Source of the DNA: Aphelocoma coerulescens
Taxonomy: Eukaryota > Chordata > Aves > Passeriformes > Corvidae
Length of the DNA: 64,000 nt
Assembly (NCBI RefSeq): GCF_041296385.1
Contig: NW_027184085.1
Coordinates: 55,643,109-55,707,108 of the forward strand
Reading direction: 5' to 3'
Part shown: piece after piece, positions 1 through 45,600 of the stretch
Layout of the letters: every line of letters begins with the position of its first letter
Numbering within the stretch: the first letter of the stretch is position 1
Position numbers and translations under genes: made by a program
Notes under the pieces: model-generated
What the model saw: the letters and a program-made list of their open reading frames with translations, nothing else
Told to the model about the DNA's origin: nothing
Databases searched by the model: none

Positions 1-2145
1 GCTGGGGCAGCCAGTGAGGGAATGGGCGGGGGGTCCAGTCCAGACTGGCTATCAGATCAACAGCTGCTGCAGAGTTTAATTTCCTTTTATAGAAGGGAAA
101 CTGTGGGAACTGTGGCTCTCTGCAGTCGGTGGAGCCTTTGGCTTAAAAAACTGCCCTCCCTGGGGAACAGACGCTACGTAACATCTCAAATGCCTGCGTG
201 TTTGCTCAGGTTTCTGCCACAGCTAAAAACAGTGTGCTTGTGTTTGTTTTATGCAGGGATCTGTGAAGCATCCCTTTTCCATGGCTTCTGGACCATGACT
301 TGGAGTTACAGGAGATGAGAAAGCCTGCAACAGTCCTGAGAGGTTACAGGCAGATGGTAAGGGAAGTGCAGTGTTCGGACCGTCCAGGGCAGAAGGAGAA
401 ATGTGCCAGAAGCCTACCTGCTGCTATGCACAGGGCCCCATGGGGCAGAGCACGGGCTCGGGTGCCTGCCTGGGTTTGTGCTGGTGGCCACTGAGCTCAG
501 GAACATGCCTGCAGCTGTCACAGGGCTGGAGAACAGCTTTCCCACTGATAGCTGTCATTCCCAAGTCGTGCTCAAAGCTGGCAATGCCCCTCAGCAGGAG
601 GAGTGTGCATCCTGGGCAGAGGAAACCTGTGCCTCTGCTGTTCCCTCACTCCCATGTTTAATAAAAACTAGGATAAACCAGTGCTGGCAGAAGGGAAGGG
701 GACAGGACTTGTCTTACAGCCAGGGAAGCTCACCTTTGTTAACGCAGTTAACACCTTTTCTTTAGATGCCCACCATCCCAGTCCTACTTGTACCACCAGC
801 TCCTCATTCTGTAGAAGGAAGTTGCTTGAGGCTGGAGGTTTTTTAGGCTGAAAACAGATGTCAAGGCAGGGAGCCATCAGAAAAAATTGGTGGTAGTAGC
901 AGTTTGCATGGTGTGCACAGGAAGCTATCTATAGCAACTGGGAAGTCACAGAGGGCACGTTATCACCACCCCGCAGGTCTCATTCTGGCCACATACACGG
1001 AGTTATATATAGAGCCATACACAAAAATACAGAAGAGCCCTGTGTCTGTGTTGGAAAGTCTCATCAGGACTTCTCTTGAGCAGACTCCTGTCCTTGGCCT
1101 CACCAGAGAACTGCATATTTCAGAGGATATTTTGGAAGGATGCTGGACAGTGAGAACTTCCCAAGGACAGCTGATGTGTAAAGTACAAGACCAGAGTGCA
1201 TGTATGCCCAGTCTATCTAAGATTTCTGATTTCCTCTGAAGTATTTTTGGGCTATTTATAGAAACCTTCCCCTCACCCTGCCTTCCCATCTATGTACCTC
1301 ACAGGTTGGCTGTAGGATAAACCAGAGCAAAACTCTGATTGGTTTAAAAATTCACAGGCTGGGGTTTTGGGGGAAGTGGGGGCAGTGTTAAAAAAAATAT
1401 TGAAGTGGAACTAAAGAACTGTAAGAAATAGTCCAGGAGGATCCTTAAGAGCCCACCAAAGTGCCCCAAAGCAGGATGAACTGTCCCTACACCATGCCCA
1501 ACAGTTCTTAAGCTGCTGTGAAAGAGCACCCCTGACAAACGCTCCCTGGGCAGCAGGTTTACACAGATGATGCCTTTCCACATGATACTTCTCCAAAATG
1601 AGTCTGAATTCAACGGAGGCTTTAATAATAAAATAAGCAGAATGGATGTTGGGACAAAGATTAAAATGCAATTTGGTCAAGTGAGCTTATTTTAGTAAGG
1701 CTTGGCTGTAATTTAAAGAAGGTTGTTAAACATAGATTTCTGGACAGCACAACAGCAAATAAATATACCTCTCTGCTTAGGGTAACCTTTAAATTAACCA
1801 AAGGCAGCATGCAATTTCAATAGTGGTCTTGCATATTTAGCTTTCTAGGCAGCATAGGCACCACTCCTGTCCCACAAGCACTCAGTAAGGGTGATAAACC
1901 ACAGAAAAACTTGTTTTGACTTTTGTCCTTTTTAGTTCAAATTCTCCTTTTGCAGCTTTCACATAAAAGGTGGGATCCTCCCTCCCAGGGTGAGGCAGAG
2001 CCTTTGTCTCATGTGCTGGAGCAAAGGGAACATCGGGAGAGCTCTGGATGGAAGCCTAGGGTGGATCTTGCAGATACAACCCTGCAAAAGCCTCCATGGT
2101 CTCCCAGACTGAGAATCCAAAGCAGCTGCTTAACTGGTGCACAGA
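1..2145. other. No recognisable gene
   Basis: Mixed-composition intergenic DNA downstream of PGGT1B. Open frames here are short, overlap on both strands and match nothing I know. In human the next gene in this direction is TRIM36, but I see none of its exons. Confidence 0.5.
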
Positions 2146-3009
2146 TGTGGTGGTTGATCTGGGCTGGGCACCAGGTGCCTACCAAGCTGCTTTATCACTC
2201 TCCTTCCCAGCTGGACAGGAGAGAGAAAATAAGATTGAAAAGGACTCATAGGTTCATTTAAGACAGTTTACTAAAGCAAAAGTGAAAGTTTGCACATGCA
2301 CAAGCAAAGAGAAAAAAATAGGTTTATGTTGGGGCCCTCCCCCTTCCATGTGGTCCTGGGAGAGGGGCCCTGTGGGGGAGACACAGGGTTTCCCTGCCCC
2401 TGCTCAGCCTCGTTCTCCATTGGTTGGTTTGTGTTCCCCTGCGCGGGCAAGGACCCTCGGGTCCCGGGATTGCCGCAGTTCCTCGGCAGAGCCCCGGCCA
2501 TGCGGCTGGGGAAATAAACATCTCTGAAACATCTACCAAGAATCCGTCCATATGTATTTCTTTCCATGGGCCTCGTTGATTGATACGCATGTTGCAGTAT
2601 CCACACTGTGACAGGTTTATTCTCTACTTCACATTGGCAAGCGATGTTCAGCGACTTCCTGAGAACAGGTCTTCAGCACCTGGAGTGGTTCCTCCAGAAG
2701 GCAAACACTGTAAATAAAAAATGTCCCCTTCCTCATCCTTCTCTTAGCTTTTATATCTGAGCTGATGTCATATGCTATGGAATATCCCTTGGGTCAGTTG
2801 ACCTGGTTGTGTCCTCTCCCAGAATCTTGCCCAGCCCCAGCCTACTGATGGGGGGGGCAAGAATGCTGGGGAGACAGTGCTGATGCTGAGCCAGCACTGC
2901 CCAGCAGGAACCAGAATACCACTGTTACGGGCACCTTTCCAGCTACCAGGGCAAAGCACAGCACTGTGAGGGCTGCTAGGGGAAAATGAACTCAGACAAA
3001 CTCAATACA
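2146..3009 (+). mobile_element. LTR-like repeat, copy A
   Basis: Begins TGTGGTGGTTGATCTGGGC and ends AATACA, flanked by ACAGA (2141-2145) and ACAGG (3010-3014), a possible 5-bp target duplication with one change. It shares blocks with the copies near 33.4 kb and 52.4 kb: a GGCTGGGCACCAGG head, an AGCTTTTAT segment followed by TATGGAATATCCC-TTGGGTCAGTTG, and an A-rich tail. Such sequences are typical of avian endogenous-retrovirus LTRs. No coding remains. Confidence 0.6.
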
Positions 3010-3399
3010 ACAGGGTAGCTCCCAGTCCTCGAACTACGGCCTGGTTATCATCACTGTTATGAGTTAACATGGAAGCCACTTTCACAAGCAGGCTAAAATT
3101 GTCAAAACACAGCTGCCACATTCACATCTCCCTCCTTGCATTTGTGAATTTAATATAAACAACTTACCTGGCAAGTTGAAAGCTCTTTCCTTAACATTTT
3201 TAATTCTCAAAGTGAGAGCATACAGATTGTTATCACACAGATTTTCTCTTCCTCTATGAACTCTCTCTTTTTACTTCAAGTCAGGACCATATTCTTCCTC
3301 AGAATTCTACTTTTCTCCAGTGATAGTGGCCTGTCCAGTCCTATTCCCAAGTACAGAGCCTGTACCTGCAGACATTTTAAAGGATGCCAGTCTTACCTT

Positions 3400-4674
3400 G
3401 GTGGAAGGCAAGACCAAGGAGCAAATTCTCCTAGAAACTATGCTAAGGCATGTGGAAAATAAGTAGGTGATTTGTGACAGCCAGCATGGCTTCAGTAAGG
3501 GCAAATCGCACCCGACAATTTTGGTGCCCTTCTGAAATGGGCTTACATTTGATGGATGGAGAAAGGGAAACTGACACCATATACATGGACCTGTGTAAAG
3601 CCTTTGACACTGTCCCATATGACATTCTTGCTCTAAACTGGAGAAGGTGGACCATTTGATGGATAAGGAATGGTCTCACTCAAAAGGGTTGTGGTCAACA
3701 CTAAACGTCCAAGCAGGGACCAGTGATGAGCAGCCTTGCTCAGGGGCTGGTACTGGGACTGGCACTGCTCCACATCCTTGCAGGCGGCAGGGACGGTGGG
3801 ACTGAGTGCACCCTAAGCAAGCGTGCCAATGACACCGAGCTGTGTGGTGCTGTCCACACACTGGAAGGAAGGAATGGCATCCAGAGGGACCTGGACAAGC
3901 TTGAGAAGGGGCCTTGTGCAAACCTCATGAAGTTTAGTACAGCCAAGTGCAAGGTCCTGCAGACATGAGTACAGGCTGGGCAATGACTGGATTGAGAGCA
4001 GCCCTGTGAGAAGGACTTGGGGGTGCTGGTGGGTGAGAGGCTGGACATGACCCAGCCAAGAGCACTCCCAGCCCAGAGAGCCAAACGTGCCCTGGGCTGC
4101 ATCCAAAGCAGCGTGGGCAGCAGGGGAGGGAGGGGATTCTGCCCCTCTGCTCTGCTCTGGTGAGATCCTATGTGGATTGCTGTGTCCAGCTCTGGGATCC
4201 TCAACATAAGTAGGACATGGACCTTTTGGAGTCCATCCAGAGGAGAATCAGAGGGCTGGAAAGTCCCTCCTATGGAAACAGGCTGAGAGGAGGTTGTTCA
4301 ACCTGGGAAGGAGAAGGCTCCAGAGATACCTTCTAGCACCTTCCAGTATCTGAAGGGACCCTACAAAAAAGTTAGAGAGGGACTTTTTACAGGGGCATGT
4401 AATGACAGGACAAGGGGGAATGGCTTAAAACTGAGAGAGTAGATTTAGATTGGACATGAGGAAGAAATTCTTCACAGTGAGGGTGGTGAGGCACTGGGAA
4501 CAGGTTTGCCCAGAGAAGTTGTGAATGCCTCATCCCTGGAAGTCTTCAAACCCAGGCTGGACTAGGCTCTGAGCAACCTGATCTGGTGGGAGGTCTCCGT
4601 GCCCATGGCAGGGGGGTTGGAACGAATGATCTTTAAGGTCCCTTCCAACCCAAACCACTCTATGATTCTATGTC
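3400..4674 (+). mobile_element. CR1 LINE fragment (ORF2 3' part and 3' UTR)
   Basis: A truncated CR1 in plus orientation. A reverse-transcriptase stretch reads YMDLCKAFDTVPYDIL near 3577-3625. The body then follows the CR1 order (RDLDKLEKG, CKVL, LGCIQSS, RGG-type end) and finishes with the CR1 tail, CTCTATGATTCTATG, near 4659-4673. Frameshifts and stops break the frame, so it is inactive. Confidence 0.92.
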
Positions 4675-7600
4675 CTTACAATGTAGTTATCAAATAAGGC
4701 ACTTTTCCAGAGCCTCAAAAATAAAGCAGTAGTCAGGGTTTGCTGCCTTTAGTGGGTTCAGCTTGAAAACCTTTGGAGGTTATCATTCTCTGTGCCCTCA
4801 GGAAGACAGCTCCTCACCCAGAACAGATAATTTGGAAAAAAAGACATGACAAGAGCTACAGTTCAAAAGAAATTACAGAGTTATCCCTTGGTTTCCCAAC
4901 AGTTCATTGAATTTTATTAAACTCAGAAACCAATCAGGCAAATAGAGACCAGGAACACAAAAGCTTTAAAATGGTGAATGGAAAGTGTAAATCTACAACA
5001 CACTGTAACCACTCAGTGGAGTAATTTAATAACCATTTAGTATAAAGATGTTGAGACTTTCTTCTTTTTCACCCGATATTGTCTGAAATGAGAAAAACTT
5101 GTTAAGTAGCCTTTTCTTGCAACAGCAAAAAAAGAGCTTTTCAGAACCACCACAATATTAAACATCAACCTAACAGACCAATAATCTCATTCAACTGACA
5201 AATTTTGGAGATGTCTTGAATTTTGGTTGCAGCAATAGCATCTTCTTACCTAGGCTCTCTCTGCTTCTCATGCATGTCCTGACATCTCTTTCACCCCCAC
5301 AGGGACACTGATAGCAAGGTTTCTCCAAAATGCCAGGAGATGGGCTGTCCACAAAGGCTTTGACTTTGGAAATCACTGTTTCTCCCCTTCTACACTAGGC
5401 AACCCCATACTGAATGGCTTACTCGGTACAAAGTTGAAATGTATTTTTTAGGGAACACAACAGTTTCTACAAAGTATTTAATTTTTATACTGCCATCCAT
5501 GGAGAAAGCACATTTGATGTAGCTTCTTCTGCTCCTCTCAGGTTGTTTTTTACCTTGGGCATTAGAGCATGGAGCAAGGTACTCTTAATATGTGCTTCAG
5601 AATACATATTTCAGGTATTTCTGCAATGCCCAACTCACTTGCTAGGTTTTTTTTCAGTGATAATGATTGTTCCATTTAGAAAAAACAGTTCTCAAGATGA
5701 AAATTTATAAATACAAACATACTTAGCAGCAGCCTTCCAAAATGGTGTTATCATATCTGCCAGCAGCTATGTACAAATCAAGCGGCCCTGAAAGCCCTAG
5801 TGACAATGTTTAAATCCCCAATCCTCAGATCCTATGGAAAACACACATTTGACTTTCTTTGTTCAACATATCATTTTAAACCCGTTTTTCTGGAAGAGAA
5901 ACTTGGGCCACACATAGAGTTTTGGAGTGTTTCAGATAGGATAGAGGCATGCACATTTGTCAGCCTGATAGCCAAGAGGTTTTACATCCTCAAGCACATG
6001 GTAAAGCCATTAAATGCATTAATTTCTTATATAGGTTCAGTTTCAGCAATGTAAAGATGTGGTTAACACAAAATTATTAGAGGTAGGTAATAATCACATG
6101 GTTTGCTTTTTCTAGCTACATTTAAACTTCACAGTTCACATTTAAATTTTAACTCTATTTTGATGTATCCCCTTTAAAAGTGATTTTAGGTTATGGACTT
6201 CTGTGAAACTCTTGTCCATTTTTTTCTCATTTAACATTTTTCCAGTCAGAAGACACAAAACCCCACAAAAATCAGAAAAGCAATTCAATACAGTCAGAAT
6301 CCAGATGTCTGCTACACAGGAACATTCAATATTCATCATTTGTTTGCCTGACATCAATTGGGGCATTTAGAATGGCTAATCATGAATGCAGAGTTGGTTA
6401 TTAATACAGATTTTTGTCAACTTAAAAAAGATTAAAGATTTCAAACCAATTAGAGTAATTAGACACTCAGTTTGAGGCGAAGGCATACATATTTTGCTGC
6501 CTTCATCAAACTTGAGGAGTTAATGAGAAACAAATACACCTCGTGCAACCTTTAGGAAAGGCTAGCTCTGCTAGCCAACATGCAGCCTGAAAAGATGTAG
6601 AATAACTGCGGGCCAAGGAGACATGAAATGTAAAATCCATATAAAGAACCCAGGGTAGCTTACAGATACAGAAAGCAAAGCAAGAAATGTTATCTGCTTT
6701 TTGAGGCAGAAAACTGTTAAATTACTTGCCATGAGAATTTAAATTCTTGTTCACGTAATAAGACTTTTCACTGTTACCCCCGTATTTTCTGCTGAGGGAC
6801 CCAGATGTCCCTCACAGATGAGAACCTGGTCACACGTAGGGCAACTCAGGAACCATAGTTAAGGATTTTGCAAGCATGGATTTGCCTCACGATAATCAAA
6901 TACATCATTTTTTATGAAGCTAAGTAAGAACAAATATTTAGGCTGTTTCCCAGCAGAGACTAAGAACACCTTATTCAACTCTTCTGAAATTCAAAGCTAC
7001 TCCCTCTACACCCTCTAGCATGTAGTAAATGCTAAAAATCTCAAAGATAGTTCACCAACAAGGCAGAGCAATAGTGGGGATGGGTAGCTACAATTACATC
7101 TCATCTTCATTGTAACTACACCGTGTTCCAGAAACCCATCCTACCCTACCATGAGTCAGCTTGTGGTCACCATCTGATGTAAAGACAAGCAAATACTGTG
7201 CTATTTTGAACAATTTTGACTTCAAGATTTTTCTTGTTTGGTTTTAAACGGGTTTTCATCTAGGTAGACCCCCATGACCTAAGAGACTTCTGCTCAGGGA
7301 AGCTACTTCAGCCTTTGCTGACCAATATCTGGTTAAGCCCCTCCAGGAAAATGGGATTCCCACAGGAACTGCTGTAGTGAGCCCCCTGCCTGGGAGATCC
7401 TCTCTTTTAGGTATCTCACTAGTTCTTTTTACTTGTGGCTGGATTTCTGGTCATCTCAGCATGTGAGCAGCAAAACTACTTCCCAAGCTGTTTTCCTCCC
7501 CTTAACTCCCTCGTGTTCCTTGAGTCATTACCTTTCTTTCACACCCCAATCTTACCCTAGGCAGCTCAGATCCTTTCAACCAGTTTGGTTCCATTATTAC

Positions 7601-9177
7601 TCCACATTCTTTGCTCTTGCTTCCAGCCTCAGTATCTCCCAGTTTCCAGTTCTCTTACTCTACAACAGTCCTACTCAACAGTACCTCATTCCCCCTCCCC
7701 AGTAACAGCCCTACAGTTCTCTTGGTTCCACCCCTCCAGACTTCCTAGTTTTTCCAACTATTTAGTCTCTCCTCCTCCAAATAAAGTGTCTCCTGGGATG
7801 TGTCTACATCATACATCTTTACTGTCCCCTGCTCTTCCTCTGCTTTTCCAAGCAGATCACTATCGCTAGTTATGCTCCCAATGCTGCCATGTAAATTAAT
7901 CTGCTATAGAAATAAAAACTATTTATTTAGGTAAGAAGGCTTCTACAGGTTTGGACACTGAGATTGTTCTGGTAGCCTAAAGATACCTATTGGATCTCTA
8001 CAACATGTGTGCTAGGGGTACAACTACACTACCCTTTTCTCTTGCCCTGCATTGCAAAACAGGAATCGTGTTTATCCCCAAAGCTCTTTTTGCTGACCAA
8101 AATGGTCTACGATCCTGTCTCTTTGGGCTCAGCAGTGGCAAACGGTGCACTTAATCTGTTTTAAGAAGTCTTCAGCTGTCTTTGGAACCTTTAGAAAAAA
8201 AAAGTGCCGTTAATGACTGGCAAGTAGAAAGATGTCGTGGTGTCTAGTGAATGCACAAACTGACCAGCCACAAATACACCAGCTGCAAAGTTACTTGCTT
8301 CAACTCTGAACAGCACTTCAAGCATACAAATTAAGGCACTAGTAAAGCACTAAAGAAGCTGAGAATGTTCATCATTACTCTGAGCTGAACAACTTCAATG
8401 TATTGCAAAGGTTTGTCTTTGGAAGCAGGTTCTAATGCTACTCTTGCACACAGGTATGCTTCCAAAAGACTGGGTTGAGTTATCTCTTACTGACACACAT
8501 CAATATCCCTTCACTCCTAGCAAGCTTCACATGAAGAAACTATTTCAGATGAAAACTCTTTATCTGGCTAACAATCCACTGCATCTGTGTAAAACCTACT
8601 CAGAAGAATTATGAAATCCATTTAGTAAGGCCACACAACTTTAAAAGTCCAGTATATTGAATAAAATAATTTTATTTGTATTTAATTAATTTGTTTGTGA
8701 AAAACAAAGTTTATGGAATCTGAAAGCTGATGATAATAGGTACTTTTAACTGAGACTTAATATGGGAGATTCTCTACCCAAAAATATGTCAAACAGTAAG
8801 ATTATAAAGAACTTCAACGTTCTGTGCTATACTGTATGATATGTAAACAATTTTGAAAATACTTCCCCATTATATATTTTGACACAGTATGCACAAATTT
8901 AAAAAAATAAAATTAAAATGAAGTTTAAATGCCTCAAGGGATTTCTTATAAGTAAAGCCATCTGAAAAGCCATTTACAGTCTGCGGTGACAAACTTCTAT
9001 ATAATCATTTCCTTTTTCACAATGCAGAATAACCTGCTGAAGGCAACTCCCTATCAAAGTGATGCCAGCAACACAGATCTGATTGTATGACTCCAGCACT
9101 TAAAAGAGCACATTGGTTATACATGGCTTTTAACCCTGGGCTACAATTATGCTACCAGAACTAAATTCAAGTCTAAA
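4675..9177. other. AT-rich unique DNA with the PGGT1B 3' UTR
   Basis: No CR1, LTR or gene recognised. The right part must contain the PGGT1B 3' UTR on the minus strand, and several AATAAA words are possible ends. A pyrimidine-rich stretch lies near 7430-7860. Confidence 0.5.
8671..8676 (-). terminator. Candidate PGGT1B poly(A) signal AATAAA
   Basis: A minus-strand AATAAA lies about 500 bases beyond the stop codon in an AT-rich stretch. Others occur at 7922-7927 and 4913-4918, so the true 3' end cannot be fixed from sequence alone. Confidence 0.3.
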
Positions 9178-42410
<33,233 letters not shown>

Positions 42411-42423
42411 TACGCTTAAGGAG

Positions 42424-42460
42424 CCACCACAACCAGCTGCAGGGAAGATGCGCTTTTAAT
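42424..42460 (-). terminator. CCDC112 poly(A) signal ATTAAA with GU-rich element
   Basis: The minus strand has ATTAAA at 42460-42455. About 20 nt further on is the GU-rich GGTTGTGGTGG (42434-42424), the normal downstream element. Cleavage would fall near 42436-42446, about 165 nt after the TAG and about 185 nt before the PGGT1B ATG. Confidence 0.7.
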
Positions 42461-42622
42461 GCCAAGGGACATCACAGCTGGCCGGTCTGATAGCCGGCGT
42501 GTCAAACCCGACACTCGCAAAATACAGCGGTAATACACGTCATGGGTCAAGGAACTCTGTGCCGGCTCCCGGGAAGTGCTGGCTGCTGCTTCGTCCTGCG
42601 ACGGGGACAGGCTGGTGCGCGG

Positions 42623-42653
42623 CTACAGCCCTCCTCTCCAGGCTGGGACAGCT
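42623..42653 (-). CDS. CCDC112: CCDC112 coding exon 10 (last, 31 coding nt)
   Basis: Finishes Arg485 and codes AVPAWRGGL, then TAG at 42625-42623. Joined to exon 9 it reads LGVPQRAVPAWRGGL, matching human LHIPHRAIPTWRQGI. The acceptor TTTTTGCTTTGTTGTCAG is strong. The intron in front is 77 bp (42654-42730). The exon call rests on the conserved tail plus good splice sites. Confidence 0.82.
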
Positions 42654-45600
42654 CTGACAACAAAGCAAAAAGGCACGAAGTACAGAAGTGCACTTCTGTC
42701 GCGCTGCACATCCACCCGTCCCCTCCTCACCTCTGAGGAACGCCCAGCTGCGGTTCCGCAGCTGCTGGTGTCGTCTCCTGCCTACGTTCTTCCCAGCCTT
42801 TGGTAGGTCTGTTCAACCTGGATCGGTCTCTGGTGACCCGAATCTCGACCTCAGAGTAAAGCAAACAACCAAAACTCTTAATAAGTCTTTTTCGTTCATC
42901 ACAGGAGTAGTTCTGTTACGCTCATTAGGTCTTCATCGTAGAAGCAGGTGCAGAGTAAACAACACAGCTGGCTAGCCAGAGAGAGACACTTCCCTCCACG
43001 CCACCACAGGGAACAGGAGAAGGGTGAAAACTAAGGGTGGCAACAGCTGCTTTCTGTCGTTGAATTTTAATAATTTGAAAGATTAAATTCTTGTAAAACC
43101 CAGTATATGTAAAATGCTTCTGGGAGCCAGACTACTTATTTAACCAATGGTAGAAAACAATTTGGAAAAAAAAAAAAGCCACCACCCATACTGCAGCTCG
43201 CTTTTATGACCTGTAGGCCTTACCCAGTGAAATACTGCAATGAGATACATAAATTCTCAGGATTTTTTCCCATTTTTTTGAACACTGGAACAACTATGCC
43301 TGCTGCAATTTAGTCTCCTGATAATGAGGCATGACTTTTTGTTTTCCTTTATGAACCATTTAGATAATTGAAAACTACTGCTTTTGAGATTAATGAAAAA
43401 AAGTCTGCTTAAATCACCAAGCTACACACATCTCCAGTTAGAACAAAGAAAAAGTTACCTTCTCTCTTAACTTTGCCAATCTTTTTTCTTCTTCTTGTTT
43501 CTCTGTCTCTTTAGCGTGTTTCTGTAAAACCCTTAGTTCCAGTTTATGTAGATCCTGAAACATAATGAGTGGAAAAGCAAACTTCTCTTTGGAAGTAAAA
43601 CAAATGATATAAAAATACACATGCAGCCTTTTTACAGCTTTTTTTTTCTTGTTTTGAAATTATCATAATAGTGAAGTTTCATTAGCTACATGTGATAGCT
43701 TGTCTTGCACAAAGACATTATAGTTACATGGCTTGAAAAAAACCCCCTAGTAGTTTAAACTGTTTCTAAAACTTTAGTGTGAATACAGATAATAATATCA
43801 GTTCTCCAGTAATTGCATTTACACTGGTATGGGATCTGACTTTACCTAACAGGTACTGAAACCCGCAGGATATTCAAACAACTCTTTCTATCTCCTATCT
43901 GAATACAACACTCAGGTCCTCTGACATCTTCTTAGGCAACACAGCCCTAGCAGTTTTTCCCAAGTAAATTATTTACTGAAGAAATAAAACCACTTCTATA
44001 TGGATAAGGAAATACGAGCTTGAGTAATCCTGTAGAATTTAGATACTGAAGAAAATAAGCATCTTTGTTTAAAATCAAATTTCATACTGCTTGTCTGCAA
44101 TAGATGCTGTTACTTGTATCGATAATGGATTTACATGAATGAAATTTGGATTTTAAAACCTGTTTAACCGATTATATTGTAGGAGGAAGTTGCAAATTTA
44201 AAACAACATGCAAAAATGGAGATGAAATTACGCACATGCTCTTGAAACTTAGAAATTTCTTGTGCAGCAATTTGCTTCCTTTCCTCCTTTTCAGTTTCCT
44301 CTCTCTTCTCATTTTCAAGCTTTTCAAGTTCCTCCTTTACTTTTTTTTGCAAGGTATTCCTTTCCAACAGTAACTTCACGTGGCTTTGGCACTCTTGTTG
44401 CTTTTTCTCTTCTAGTTTTAGTTGTGATGCTTGATCCATTGCAAATGCTACTACTTGCTGTTTCTTCCAGACTTCAACTGCTGCTTGTTTTCTTTTTCTT
44501 TCTTCTGCTTTTTGCTTCTGAGCTTCTTCACGCTGTAGCCATCTTTCCTTGAGCATTTTTTCTGATTTCTCTTTCTCCTTCAAGTTTCTTTCTTTTTCTT
44601 GCTGTTGCTTTTCTTTCCACTTTTTAATTGACTACAAGAGACCATAGGGAAAAAAATCCAAGGTTTTCATGAAAATTATACACATTCACATTGATTCAGT
44701 CTGATGAAGACATGTTCCAAGGACACACACTACACAGAGGAATTAGAAGTCTGTTGAAGGCAAAACTTAAAGCCAAGAAGTACCTATATCTGTTTTCTCA
44801 CTTTATTTTTTCTATTTTATGGATCGCACAAGCAGGTTTAACAGATGTCTGCTAAAACTGTTTCAGATATGGCAATCATAATAACTCTGGGTAGTTATGA
44901 ATGTTGATATAATATGCTTTTTTAAATGGAAACATATGACAGTTCTTAATTTTTCCAATTAACCCACTGTTTTATAGTAGTTCTTATGTCAGTACATCTT
45001 TTATTACTGGATAGTTCTTGAGGGAATCATAATTCTGTATGTCAGTCTGTCGTATGTGTATTGCTTATAGGTGGGACAGACATTCTTAGGGACAAATGTA
45101 ACAGGAAGACAGGATCACTTCCTGCTCTGGGCTTGGCACCTAACCTGCTAATCACTGACATCAAAAGCATTTGTAATATACTTTGGCAATACACATCCCA
45201 CTTCTCTGTGTTGTTAGCTCTATGCTTGTTTGTAATTATTTTTTAAAGACAAATACTTTGGCAAGCTGGGGATGCTAAAGACCTCCGTTATATATCATCA
45301 ACTGTAAGAGAAATCTGCCTAGCACTACTACCAGAGAGGCAGATACAAAAATAAGACAGTATGCATTTTGAAAATAAGTACTTTTTCTTAAATCTCCAAA
45401 AGCCCTAGAGGGGTTATTTTACCTCTTTCTTTCTTTCATGTAAAATTACAAATTCTTGATACCATTTGTCATGCTGTTCTATATCTTCTTTTGTTCTTCC
45501 ACTGAGATACTCAAGGGCTTCATCCATGTAAGACAGCCTTCCTCTGTATTTTGTCCGTATCTTCAGAAAATTTTGATGATCATAATCATCCCAGCCTCCT

